The notes under the pieces were generated by a model. That model was not told the origin of the DNA and did not search any database. It saw only the letters and a program-made list of their open reading frames with translations. This document shows, in pieces, positions 24,027 to 32,354 of a DNA stretch of 64,000 bases. How positions within the stretch are numbered: position 1 is the first letter of the stretch; the number at the start of each line of letters is the position of its first letter. This DNA is from Ahrensia marina (lineage in GTDB: Bacteria > Pseudomonadota > Alphaproteobacteria > Rhizobiales > Rhizobiaceae), in assembly GCF_001293565.1 (NCBI RefSeq), contig NZ_JXMU01000018.1, forward strand, positions 1-64,000, read 5' to 3'. Made by a program: the position numbers and the translations under genes.

Positions 24027-24935
24027 GTGCCGCATGATCATTCACATCTTAACGCTGCCTCTGGAGATAAGCGCGTTGGAATTGCCATATTTGCTAACGC
24101 GTTACTCACTGTAGCCCAGATAACTGGTGGAATCTACTCGGGTAGCCTGGCGCTTATAGCTGACGCCATCCACAATTTCTCAGATATGGCATCGCTCGTC
24201 ATCGCTTTCGTCGCGCGCAAAATAGCGCGTCGTCCAGCTGATTCAAAAATGACTTATGGATACGGGCGAGTAGAGATTGTAGCGGCTCTGATAAATTATA
24301 CCTCACTCATAATTATTGGATTTTATCTAATCTATGAAGGCGCAATGCGGCTCATTGATCCGCCAGAAATTGCAGGTTGGACAGTTGTGGTTTTGGGTGG
24401 AGTAGCATTGATCATTGACGCCCTGACAGCACTGCTAACCTATTCAATGCAGAAGGGTAGCGTGAACATCCGTGCCTTATTTCTACATAATCTATCTGAC
24501 GCGCTAGCATCGGTCGCAGTTATTATTGGCGGCTCGTTGATACTTCTCTACGATATCCGGTGGGTGGATCCCGCCATTACCATCTGTATTGCAGCCTATA
24601 TCTTGTATCTGTCTTTTACCGAGATCGGTGGGCCAATACGAATATTGATGCTCGCGAGCCCGCCCGATATTGACGCCGGAAAAGTTATTGAGGCGGTTGA
24701 ACAAGTAGATGGGGTCAAAGAATTGCATCATGTCCACCTTTGGCAGATGGAGGAAAATATGGCCGCGCTTGATACCCATGTTGTTGTCGAGACGGACCAA
24801 TTGAGCGAGATCGAAACTATCAAAACAAAGATAAAATCGCTGCTAGCTGATCAATTCAACATCGAACACACAACACTTGAGTTTGAAAACTTCAGGCATA
24901 CGCATGAGGACGCCGCAAAAATTGGTCACGAATAA
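24027..24935 (+). CDS. CDF-family divalent cation exporter (CzcD-like)
   Basis: A 302-residue cation diffusion facilitator exporting Zn2+, Cd2+ or Co2+ by proton exchange. It starts at GTG 24027 with GAGAGG upstream and a His-rich MPHDHSH. There are six membrane segments; the transport site residues are in IADAIHNFSDM and LFLHNLSDALAS, followed by the C-terminal regulatory domain (VDGVKELHHVHLWQMEENM) and a His-rich end. It stands alone, divergent from the DsbA operon. Confidence 0.93.
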   Translation: MPHDHSHLNAASGDKRVGIAIFANALLTVAQITGGIYSGSLALIADAIHNFSDMASLVIAFVARKIARRPADSKMTYGYGRVEIVAALINYTSLIIIGFYLIYEGAMRLIDPPEIAGWTVVVLGGVALIIDALTALLTYSMQKGSVNIRALFLHNLSDALASVAVIIGGSLILLYDIRWVDPAITICIAAYILYLSFTEIGGPIRILMLASPPDIDAGKVIEAVEQVDGVKELHHVHLWQMEENMAALDTHVVVETDQLSEIETIKTKIKSLLADQFNIEHTTLEFENFRHTHEDAAKIGHE

Positions 24936-24967
24936 GCAAACAGGGCAACCGAAAGATTTTTTAGAAA

Positions 24968-25777
24968 CTAACCGAGCCACACATCCAAGAACAACATGAT
25001 GACCAAGCCAACAGCAAGTCCCATCGTTGCGTGATTTTGGTGACCGCTGCGATGAGTTTCCGGGATTATCTCATGGCTGATAACATATAGCATAGCACCA
25101 GCGGCAAAGGCCAACCCCCACGGTAACAATGGTTGCGCGAATACGATCACACTGGCACCCAATAGTCCTGTTACCGGTTCTATCAAGCCGGTCAGCGCAG
25201 CAACGATAAATGCGCGTTTCGCCGTATATTTTTCGCCTAGCAAAGCAACCGCCACAGCGAGGCCTTCTGGCGCATTTTGCAGGCCGATGCCCAAGGCTAC
25301 AGGAAAGCCCCCTTCTAAACCCTCGGCGCCAAATGCTACACCCACCGCAAGTCCTTCAGGCGCGTTATGGATAGCGATAGCGATTACAAAAAGCCAAACC
25401 CTACGCAGTGATGCAGAGGCAGGTCCTTCTCGACCTGTTTTGAAATGTTCATGCGGGATTAGTTCGTTCAGCAGTGCCACCGCACCCATACCGATTAATA
25501 TGGCGATGCAAACAATAAGCGCTGGCATCGGTCCCTCGCCGTAGCGAATTTCCGCCACATCCAATGCCGGAATGATCAATGAGAAAAAGGAGGCGGCTAA
25601 CATCACGCCAGCAGCAAAACCGAGAGAAACATCACGCCATTTTTGAGTTGGAGTTTTACCGAACAAGACTGGCAACGCACCAACACTCGTCATGAGCCCC
25701 GCTAGCAGGCTACCAAGGAAGCCAAGCATAATTGGCGACAAGCCATTTAATGTATTGAAAATTTCGGAACTGGTCAC
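24968..25777 (-). CDS. ZIP-family divalent metal transporter (probable Mn/Zn importer)
   Basis: A 269-residue ZIP protein with about eight helices. The metal-path motifs are AIAIHNAPEGLAVG, LQNAPEGLAVA, and HEIIPETHRSGHQNH. The start is GTG at 25777 with GGGGAG six bases upstream; a TTG at 25801 is less likely. It is divergent from mntR across an MntR box, so manganese import repressed by MntR is the best reading. ZIP members can also move zinc or iron. Confidence 0.88.
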   Translation of the reverse strand: MTSSEIFNTLNGLSPIMLGFLGSLLAGLMTSVGALPVLFGKTPTQKWRDVSLGFAAGVMLAASFFSLIIPALDVAEIRYGEGPMPALIVCIAILIGMGAVALLNELIPHEHFKTGREGPASASLRRVWLFVIAIAIHNAPEGLAVGVAFGAEGLEGGFPVALGIGLQNAPEGLAVAVALLGEKYTAKRAFIVAALTGLIEPVTGLLGASVIVFAQPLLPWGLAFAAGAMLYVISHEIIPETHRSGHQNHATMGLAVGLVIMLFLDVWLG

Positions 25778-25884
25778 ATCAACTCCCCGATTAATAGTCA
25801 ACGCTTAGCAGGCGTTGTTTTCGATCCATCGCGCCAACAGAATTGCCGCGTTGACCAAAGATTCTAATTAGCCTCCTATTTAAA

Positions 25885-25904
25885 ATATAGCAATGGCTAT
25901 ATTA
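25885..25904. promoter_or_regulatory. MntR operator box
   Basis: A perfect inverted repeat AATATAGC-AATG-GCTATATT between the divergent ZIP and mntR genes. The core TAGCAA..GGCTA resembles the known enterobacterial MntR site. It is placed to repress the ZIP gene and perhaps mntR itself. Confidence 0.85.
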
Positions 25905-26000
25905 TTTAAGACCTAACCAACTTGCGTAGCGTAGGCATGATTGCGTACTGTGATGGCTGCTGGGCCATTTCTAACGTTTTACATTATGAGATGATTAACA

Positions 26001-26468
26001 ATGAGCACATTGAAGAAAACGGCAACAACGGCAGAGAAGGTCAACGAAACGGACTTGCAAATTCATGGTTTTCGCCAGACGCGTCACAATCGCCGCTTGG
26101 AACTAGTTGAGGATTACGTCGAGCTCATTGCAGATTTGATTTCTAAACATGGCGAGGCACGGCAAGTTGATATAGCCCGAGAACTTGGCGTTGCTCAGCC
26201 GACCGTTTCCAAGATGCTCAAACGGCTCGCCGCAGATGAAATGATTGTTCAAAGGCCCTGTCGCGGGGTATTCCTTACCGACAAGGGAACTAAGCTGGCG
26301 AAGCACTGCCGGGAGCGCCATTCCTTGGTTGAAACGTTTTTAGTAGCGCTGGGCGTACCAGCTGAAGTTGCGAGCATTGATGCTGAAGGTATTGAGCATC
26401 ATGTAAGTGAGCAGACGATTTCTGCGATTAAGAAATTTCTGAATTCTGATGGCGCGTCCAAAAATTGA
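26001..26468 (+). CDS. mntR: Manganese-responsive regulator MntR
   Basis: A 155-residue DtxR/MntR-family repressor. The N-terminal winged helix (LISKHGEARQVDIARELGVA, then QPTVSKMLKRLAADEM) is followed by the metal-binding dimer domain with HCRERHSLVETFLVALGV and EGIEHHVSEQT, whose Glu and His residues match the Mn site. There is no SH3-like third domain, as in MntR of proteobacteria. It is divergent from the ZIP transporter gene. Confidence 0.92.
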   Translation: MSTLKKTATTAEKVNETDLQIHGFRQTRHNRRLELVEDYVELIADLISKHGEARQVDIARELGVAQPTVSKMLKRLAADEMIVQRPCRGVFLTDKGTKLAKHCRERHSLVETFLVALGVPAEVASIDAEGIEHHVSEQTISAIKKFLNSDGASKN

Positions 26469-26609
26469 AGTTTCACAGAGTAAACAAATTCCTGCCAATA
26501 TTATTTGTGTTTTAATCGCATTTACTCTTAATCCAAGCATCTGATTTTGCAGAGATTTTAGCCCTTTATGATAGCCATAGTTTGACTGGCTAAATGGAGG
26601 ATGGAACCA

Positions 26610-27200
26610 ATGCTACGCGCTTCACTGATGACTGCAATCTTAATCTTGTCAACGATTTCGGCAAATGCCAACGCACTGCACTTAAACCCTAGTCAGCCAG
26701 AGACAGCGGTCAGCATGCAGACTTTCGGACCAACAACGATACCGATTGGTTACTACGAGTATTGTCAGCGCTATCAAGAACGCTGCGCGCGTCCCTCCGG
26801 CGGTTCTTATATCGAATTGACGCAACAACGTTGGTCAGAAATCGTCGATGTGAACTATCAAGTGAACCGCACCGTCAAACCGTTGACTGATCCGGAGATC
26901 TTCGGCGTTGAGGAACTTTGGGAATACCCAAAAAACGTGGGTGATTGCGAAGACTACGTACTTCAAAAGCGCAAAGTTCTGAACGAGATGGGCTACCCAC
27001 TTGGCTCGTTATTGATCACAGTCGCACGCGATGCACAAGGCGGCGGACACGCAGTTCTTACTGTTGTGACAGATAGGGGCGATTACATTCTGGATAACGT
27101 CGAGCAAAATGTGATGCATTGGAAAGACGCGGAACTCTATTATTTGAAACGCCAATCTGAATCCAATCCTAATGCATGGGTTAGCTTAGTGCAAAACTGA
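26610..27200 (+). CDS. BTLCP-family transglutaminase-like cysteine protease, copy 1
   Basis: A 196-residue exported protein of the bacterial transglutaminase-like cysteine proteinase family (LapG-related). GGAGG at 26596-26600 fits the ATG at 26610. The signal ends near ANANALHL. The triad is visible as Cys in NVGDCEDYVLQKR, His in GGGHAVLTVV and Asp in DRGDYILDN. LapG-like proteases cleave large surface adhesins in response to c-di-GMP, but no LapD or adhesin gene is near. A related copy follows directly. Confidence 0.88.
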   Translation: MLRASLMTAILILSTISANANALHLNPSQPETAVSMQTFGPTTIPIGYYEYCQRYQERCARPSGGSYIELTQQRWSEIVDVNYQVNRTVKPLTDPEIFGVEELWEYPKNVGDCEDYVLQKRKVLNEMGYPLGSLLITVARDAQGGGHAVLTVVTDRGDYILDNVEQNVMHWKDAELYYLKRQSESNPNAWVSLVQN

Positions 27201-27332
27201 TACCCTGCTATGATTTCGAAACTTTCGGTTTTATCCGTCGATTAACTATATATTAACCAACAAAATTCGCTGGTTGCCTCCGCTCTCCAACAATGATTAA
27301 CTTTTCGTTAATTGGCGTTTCGGAGAGTGACT

Positions 27333-27944
27333 GTGAGTTTAGTGATAAAAGCAATTTGCGTCGTAGGATTAACCTTGTTGAGCGCGTCGCTATCTGTATC
27401 CGCGTTGGCTGAGCCGATGAAGACCGGCAAGCTAACATCTCAGCCGATTGGCCATTATGAGTTTTGCCTCGCCTATCCTGACGAATGCAAACAGCTTCGA
27501 GGTATTGACATTAAACCAGTGAAGCTGACCAAAGAGATTTGGTCATCCATGGTGAACATAAACTCTGCTATCAACATGGTCGTAGAACCAAAAAGCGACC
27601 TGGATATTTATGGTCGTGAAGAAGTTTGGACATTCCCTGATCAAGCGGGTGATTGCGAAGACTACGTGCTGTTAAAACGACAGATGCTAATTAACGAAGG
27701 CGTTTCGCCATCTTCCCTGCTGATCACTGTTGTACGACGTCCTGATGGAGAAGGTCATGCAGTTCTAACGGCAAGAACTGACCGAGGTGACTTCATACTT
27801 GATAATTTAACAAATCAAGTGAAGTCTTGGGATCAGACACCTTACACCTACCTAAAGCGTCAGTCTATAAGGCACCAAGGACATTGGGTTAGTATAGAAA
27901 CGACTGACGACACGCTAGTGGGTTCGGTGACGAAATCCGAGTAA
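27333..27944 (+). CDS. BTLCP-family transglutaminase-like cysteine protease, copy 2
   Basis: A 203-residue paralogue of the preceding gene. GGAGAG five bases upstream supports the GTG start at 27333; a TTG at 27312 is less likely. The signal peptide ends near VSALAEP. The triad is intact in QAGDCEDYVLLKR, GEGHAVLTAR and DRGDFILDN. Both copies share the QPIGHYEFC or IPIGYYEYC N-terminus, so they arose by duplication but have diverged. The substrate is unknown. Confidence 0.87.
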   Translation: MSLVIKAICVVGLTLLSASLSVSALAEPMKTGKLTSQPIGHYEFCLAYPDECKQLRGIDIKPVKLTKEIWSSMVNINSAINMVVEPKSDLDIYGREEVWTFPDQAGDCEDYVLLKRQMLINEGVSPSSLLITVVRRPDGEGHAVLTARTDRGDFILDNLTNQVKSWDQTPYTYLKRQSIRHQGHWVSIETTDDTLVGSVTKSE

Positions 27945-27982
27945 GAAGTTTCAACAGTCAGATTTTATATAACACTTTTGAA

Positions 27983-28564
27983 CTAGCTTTCGACCACTAC
28001 CCCCGGAATTTTGAATATGCGGCGCCACAAGAGCGCAATAATCAAAACTACAATAAGTAGAAGAACGAAACTGAAAGCGCCCCAGCCCTGCTCTACAGCC
28101 CTTTCAATTGCGGACCCCAAGAAGTAGCCGGCCCCAACCATTAGTGTTGCCCACAAGAGTGCGGACGCACAATTCAAAGCCGTGAATTTTTGCCACGAGA
28201 TTTCTGTTATACCTACAGGCAAAGCACCTATAGTGCGCATGCCCTTTGGATAGCGGTAGATAAAAATATATGCCGAGCCATAGCGATCAAGCAAAGTTAT
28301 TGCCTTATCCGTTCTCGATTTTAGCTTGGGATGAGATTTAAGGAAACCAGCGCCATACCGCTTTGCGACAAAGAAACGTAGTTCATCTCCTAAATACCCT
28401 CCAGCAAACGTAACTGCAGCCACCAGAGACAAATCCAACGCTCCGACTTGGGCTGCATATCCACCGAACAAGGGTAGTGAGCCACTTTTTAGTGCGCAAT
28501 ATCCAAACAAAAGAAGGTAAACAGCAGTGCCGTGGTTATTGATGAGCGTCAAAATTTGTTCCAC
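27983..28564 (-). CDS. DedA-family membrane protein
   Basis: A 193-residue DedA/SNARE-associated protein with four to five helices, starting at GTG 28564 after AAGGAG. It has the family's re-entrant region (AGGYLGDELRFFVAKRYG) and the conserved FIYRYPKGMRTIGALPVGI. DedA proteins are probable proton-driven flippases for polyprenyl-phosphate or phospholipid. The terminal hydrophobic stretch is followed by WRRIFKIPGVVVES. Confidence 0.88.
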   Translation of the reverse strand: MEQILTLINNHGTAVYLLLFGYCALKSGSLPLFGGYAAQVGALDLSLVAAVTFAGGYLGDELRFFVAKRYGAGFLKSHPKLKSRTDKAITLLDRYGSAYIFIYRYPKGMRTIGALPVGITEISWQKFTALNCASALLWATLMVGAGYFLGSAIERAVEQGWGAFSFVLLLIVVLIIALLWRRIFKIPGVVVES

Positions 28565-28708
28565 TTATCCGCTCCTTAAACTGATGCTTCGCCAAAAAGT
28601 GACAATCTCTTAAGCTATTATTTGTGGTGCTAAACTGATCCGGCAAGGTTAGTGCGCACTCCAAATATTTTAGTCACCAATATCCTATCGCGAATAATAT
28701 TGATATTT

Positions 28709-29275
28709 TCAGGCAAGTGAGTATTTACCCCGCGCTGTTTTCCTAATTCTTCCGGCCGCTATTAATTCTGAAAGCGCCCGATAAGTCGCTTCATGCGTAA
28801 GGCCGATCTCAGTTGCCAGTGAGATGACATCACTCGTGAGCATTCCCTGAGCTATTGCGGTGTATACGCGTTCAATGGCTGGGCGTGTTGACCTGATCTC
28901 AAGGCTATGCCGATAAGCTTGCACTTGGTGCGCAAAGCGCGCCGTTAAAGTCTCGGCAAAATGTAAATTTGTCCTCATGGCATTCAAAATAGCTGATTTC
29001 TGAAGAACAATGATTTGTGAGTGAGTGATTGTCACAGCATCACAATGATAAGCCTCGGAAAATAAAGATGCCTCGGCAAACGTCTGACCTTCACTAGCAC
29101 GATGAATAATGACCTTATCACCATGGGCAGTATGTCGCTCCAGCTGGACGATACCAGTTTGCAAGAAATATATGGAATACGGGCCATCGTTTTGCCGAAA
29201 AACGAATTCACCTTCGTCATAGGTTTTTGCCGCGTAGGCGTTCTTATCGAGTTCATTAAATGGGCTAGGTAACAT
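28709..29275 (-). CDS. Crp/Fnr-family transcription regulator
   Basis: A 188-residue protein, shorter than Crp. It has a cyclic-nucleotide-type beta-barrel (YDEGEFVFRQNDGPYSIYFL, RASEGQTFAEASLFSEAYH), the dimer helix, and a short winged helix near the C-terminus (LATEIGLTHEATYRALSELI). No Fe-S cysteine cluster of Fnr type is present. It is divergent from the His-rich protein gene across a palindrome of Fnr type, which suggests autoregulation and control of that gene. Confidence 0.85.
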   Translation of the reverse strand: MLPSPFNELDKNAYAAKTYDEGEFVFRQNDGPYSIYFLQTGIVQLERHTAHGDKVIIHRASEGQTFAEASLFSEAYHCDAVTITHSQIIVLQKSAILNAMRTNLHFAETLTARFAHQVQAYRHSLEIRSTRPAIERVYTAIAQGMLTSDVISLATEIGLTHEATYRALSELIAAGRIRKTARGKYSLA

Positions 29276-29284
29276 TATTCCATT

Positions 29285-29302
29285 ATATGATCGAAATCAT
29301 AT
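29285..29302. promoter_or_regulatory. Crp/Fnr-type palindrome
   Basis: A perfect 18-base palindrome, ATATGAT-CGAA-ATCATAT, ten bases upstream of the Crp/Fnr gene and 50 bases upstream of the gene at 29352. It differs from the Fnr consensus TTGAT-N4-ATCAA by one base in each half. Confidence 0.65.
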
Positions 29303-29303
29303 T

Positions 29304-29334
29304 TGAACAAGGGCGCTAGGACTAGGGTTATCCG
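29304..29334 (+). promoter_or_regulatory. Possible MerR-type promoter of the His-rich protein gene
   Basis: TTGAAC (29304-29309) and TTATCC (29329-29334) are 19 bases apart on the plus strand. The spacer dyad is weak (CTAG-GA-CTAG), so a metal-regulated promoter is only a possibility. Confidence 0.35.
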
Positions 29335-29351
29335 GGAAAAGGAGAACTAAA

Positions 29352-29918
29352 ATGACCCGCAAAACAGTCTTGGCTATCTCTGCTGCTGTGATTTTTGGTG
29401 GCGGGGTGACAGCATTCGCTATGCAGGAGCATACTGATCACGATGGACATAACATGCCAACGTCAACGGCGAACACTCCATCAGAAACAGGTCAGTCAGC
29501 TTTCGCTGCAATGGCTGAGATCGTACGAATGCTTGATTCCGACCCAGATACAGATTGGTCAAAGGTTAGTATCCAAGCATTACGCGACCATCTCGTTGAT
29601 ATGAATGAGTTGACGCTAAACGCTGAAGTCAAACAACAGGTCAACGATGCTACAATAACGTATTTTGTAACCGGCGAAGGCAATGCAATTGAGGCCATTC
29701 AAGCTATGGTTTCTGCTCATGCGCTGCAACTCGATAAAATGGACGGTTGGTCGGCTTCAACAAGCAACGAGGTCGATGGTGCCAAATTGATGATGCAGCC
29801 AGCGACGGAAGTAGAGCGAACCAAAATAATTGGACTGGGCTTCTTTGGATTAATGGTTACTGGTGCCCATCATCAACCGCATCACTTTGGTATAGCAACG
29901 GGTCAAATGACGCACTAA
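29352..29918 (+). CDS. His/Met-containing periplasmic protein, unrecognised
   Basis: A 188-residue exported protein; AAGGAG precedes the ATG and the signal ends near TAFAMQ. The mature N-terminus is HTDHDGHNM and the C-terminus TGAHHQPHHFGIATG, both likely metal-binding. The centre (SIQALRDHLVDMNELTLNAE) is helical with conserved-looking His and Met. It converges with the CueO gene and follows an Fnr-type palindrome. A periplasmic copper-binding protein is a reasonable guess, but no family is recognised. Confidence 0.72.
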   Translation: MTRKTVLAISAAVIFGGGVTAFAMQEHTDHDGHNMPTSTANTPSETGQSAFAAMAEIVRMLDSDPDTDWSKVSIQALRDHLVDMNELTLNAEVKQQVNDATITYFVTGEGNAIEAIQAMVSAHALQLDKMDGWSASTSNEVDGAKLMMQPATEVERTKIIGLGFFGLMVTGAHHQPHHFGIATGQMTH

Positions 29919-29939
29919 ACTGTCGATGTTCGTATGGGG

Positions 29940-31439
29940 TCAAGATACTGTAAATTGACCCATCATACCTCGGTCCTCATGTTCAAGAATATGGCAGTGA
30001 TACATGAATGGGTTGTCTTGACTTGCGGGCATTTCGAACTTGACCAGCATTTCGGTGACACTGTCAACAACAACAGTATCCTTCCAACCGATACTCTCTG
30101 GTTTCGGCTGGCCACTATTCTCGCGGAGCACTTGGAAAGCGACGCCATGGATATGAAACGGATGAGCAAGCATTGAGGTTGAAACGATCCATTTCTCGAC
30201 AGTGCCCAGCTTAACTTTTAAATCCATACGAGACATTTCAAAGCTCTGACCGTTAATGCCCATGTTCGACATCATACCGCCGCCCATCATGCCACCACCC
30301 ATCATACCACCAGACCCAGTGTTCATATCCAGTGAGAATTGGCGAACTGCAACTTCCTGGTTTTCCAAATCTGGTTCGTCACCATTTATCTGATCAGGCA
30401 CAGCAGTAAATCTAACAGGCAATCTATCATCAACAACAAAAGGCATAACGACGAAGGAACGATCAACTACATTATCTATCATTCCGCGGACACGTCCCAT
30501 CATGCCACCCGGCCCGGTGTTTGGATCACCTGCTGAAATCATAGTCATGGTGTTACCATTGCCAAAATCCACAAGTAACTCTGCGCGCTCACCAGGAGAA
30601 AGTCGAAGCGTATCAATGGATCTCGGTTTATTTAAATACCCACCATCTGTTGCAATCAAATGAAGCGAGCGGTCATCGTCGGCAGACAACGTATAAATGC
30701 GCGCGTTAGATCCATTGATAAGGCGGAGCCTTACAATTCCTTTTGGGACTGAGGCCACAGCATTCACTTGCCCGTTCACCAAAATGGTATCGGCCGTAAA
30801 GCCATGCATTGCATCCATCATTGATAAATCATAGCTAAGCTGACCTCGGCTCGTGAACCTGCGGTCCTGAATTACCATCGTCAAATCATCTACGCCATAC
30901 TCACTCGGAATGGCGCGATCTTCGTCACGATTATCACTCACATGAATTATACCTCCTAATCCCGCATAGACATCAGACGCGGTACGACCATGTATGTGGG
31001 TGTGGTAGAAAGCGGTCGCAGGCTGCTGATTAATCTGCATTTGAGGCATCCAGCTTTCGCCGGAATTTACGGGAATATGTGGGCCACCGTCATGTTCACC
31101 GGGCACCAAGAGTCCGTGCCAATGGACTGTCACTGGGTTCCGCAATTCATTGTTGACCTGAGCCTGAAGTGCACCGTTTTTCATGCGGATCGTTGGACCA
31201 AGATAGCTTTGATTAAACCCTATGGTGTCAGACACCATATTCTCGAAGAAGGCGGTTTTCCCCGATTGTGCCGTTAGGTTGAGCTTGCCACTGTTTGTAG
31301 TGTCTAGAAGCGGTGGCATTTTCAAAGCCGTGCGCTTGCTCAAGTCTACTTTCAATTTCCCTGAATTTGCGGCTAGCACATATGCACCACCAAATGCGAT
31401 TAGCGCGCCACCACCGAGTAGAAAATTTCGACGATTCAT
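29940..31439 (-). CDS. cueO: Multicopper oxidase, CueO type
   Basis: A 499-residue periplasmic cuprous oxidase. The twin-arginine signal is MNRRNFLLGGGALIAFG. The copper sites are HWHG, HTHIHG, HPFHIHG and HCHILEHEDRGMM, so all type 1 to type 3 centres are present. A Met-rich insert of GGMM repeats near residues 370-390 matches the Met-rich cap of CueO that binds Cu(I). It oxidises Cu(I) to the less toxic Cu(II). A CueR-type promoter is directly upstream. Confidence 0.95.
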   Translation of the reverse strand: MNRRNFLLGGGALIAFGGAYVLAANSGKLKVDLSKRTALKMPPLLDTTNSGKLNLTAQSGKTAFFENMVSDTIGFNQSYLGPTIRMKNGALQAQVNNELRNPVTVHWHGLLVPGEHDGGPHIPVNSGESWMPQMQINQQPATAFYHTHIHGRTASDVYAGLGGIIHVSDNRDEDRAIPSEYGVDDLTMVIQDRRFTSRGQLSYDLSMMDAMHGFTADTILVNGQVNAVASVPKGIVRLRLINGSNARIYTLSADDDRSLHLIATDGGYLNKPRSIDTLRLSPGERAELLVDFGNGNTMTMISAGDPNTGPGGMMGRVRGMIDNVVDRSFVVMPFVVDDRLPVRFTAVPDQINGDEPDLENQEVAVRQFSLDMNTGSGGMMGGGMMGGGMMSNMGINGQSFEMSRMDLKVKLGTVEKWIVSTSMLAHPFHIHGVAFQVLRENSGQPKPESIGWKDTVVVDSVTEMLVKFEMPASQDNPFMYHCHILEHEDRGMMGQFTVS

Positions 31440-31468
31440 GATCGTTTTCCTTTATCCGCTTTTTAGAG

Positions 31469-31499
31469 TTCGTACGCGTTCCACCTGATGGAAGGTCAA
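31469..31499 (-). promoter_or_regulatory. CueR-type promoter of cueO
   Basis: On the minus strand TTGACC (31494-31499) and TACGAA (31469-31474) with a 19-base spacer holding TTCCATCAGGTGGAA. This matches the CueR promoter pattern seen eight times in the copper island. Confidence 0.85.
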
Positions 31500-31542
31500 G
31501 GCTTAGATACGAGTGGTATGGACTAATTATCCATCCGCAATT

Positions 31543-32250
31543 TTATGCGATTGCCGGACGAATTTTCCTATAGGCAATCAAAAGAAACGGTATCGCAACG
31601 GCTATCCCGAGAAGAGCTGAGAACCACATTGCAAGATCGGTATCACCATCGATCGCCATTTCTCCGAGGTGCGCCATGAGAAAAGCTGTTGGAACAACAC
31701 CGATGAGTGTAGCCAAAGCAAATCGCCAAGTTTTGATGACGCTCAATCCTGCCGCATAGCTAATCATGTCGAATGAGACGAACGGCAATAAACGACTTAA
31801 AAAGATCGTAGCAGTCAGCGCATTTTGCGAACCTAAAAGACCTTTGTCTGCTTTTTCACCAAACCATTTTTGAACAGCATTTCGTCCAAGCCACCTTGAT
31901 AAATTAAATGCGATCATCGCGCCAATAAATGCGCCCATAATGACATAAACTGTGCCAAGCGTTTGCCCGTAAGCGGCACCGGCTGCTATCGCAATAGGCG
32001 CACTTGGTATTGGACTGGCAACGACTGCAGCCACCATAAATCCAATGACAATCAACGGGCCCCAATTTCCCGCGCGTTCAACCCAAGCAGAGATATTATC
32101 GGAATTTATACTAGTGAAAAACGAGCCCAACAGACCTGATGCCCACAAATATCCAAGTAGAACAATGGCAAGAAGAACGATCGTTACCTTTAACCAGGTT
32201 ATCTTTGAAGACGCGTGAGACACCCATAAAATCCGATTCTTGATTGGCAA
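31543..32250 (-). CDS. TVP38/TMEM64-family membrane protein
   Basis: A 235-residue DedA-superfamily protein with five to six helices and the VTT domain (SPIPSAPIAIAAGAAYGQTL, FNLSRWLGRNAVQKWF, SRLLPFVSFDMISYAAGL). The nominal start is TTG at 32250; a GTG at 32223 is possible, and neither has a strong ribosome binding site. The family is often encoded beside mercury and copper genes; a lipid-scramblase role is inferred from relatives. It is preceded by a CueR-type promoter. Confidence 0.85.
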   Translation of the reverse strand: MPIKNRILWVSHASSKITWLKVTIVLLAIVLLGYLWASGLLGSFFTSINSDNISAWVERAGNWGPLIVIGFMVAAVVASPIPSAPIAIAAGAAYGQTLGTVYVIMGAFIGAMIAFNLSRWLGRNAVQKWFGEKADKGLLGSQNALTATIFLSRLLPFVSFDMISYAAGLSVIKTWRFALATLIGVVPTAFLMAHLGEMAIDGDTDLAMWFSALLGIAVAIPFLLIAYRKIRPAIA

Positions 32251-32268
32251 ATCCGTCCGCCGAAATCG

Positions 32269-32299
32269 TTCATACGCCTTCCAGCAGATGGAAGGTCAA
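32269..32299 (-). promoter_or_regulatory. CueR-type promoter of the TVP38 gene
   Basis: Minus strand TTGACC (32294-32299), 19-base spacer with TTCCATCTGCTGGAA, and TATGAA (32269-32274). Confidence 0.85.
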
Positions 32300-32354
32300 G
32301 CAGTATTAAAACGTAACTCAGTCGGCATCCAAATATCTCCATAAAACCATGTGA

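Noticed and set aside
30270-30310. GGMM-coding tandem repeat in cueO as a possible non-coding repeat element
   Set aside because: It is in frame and matches the Met-rich copper cap expected of CueO proteins, so it is part of the gene.
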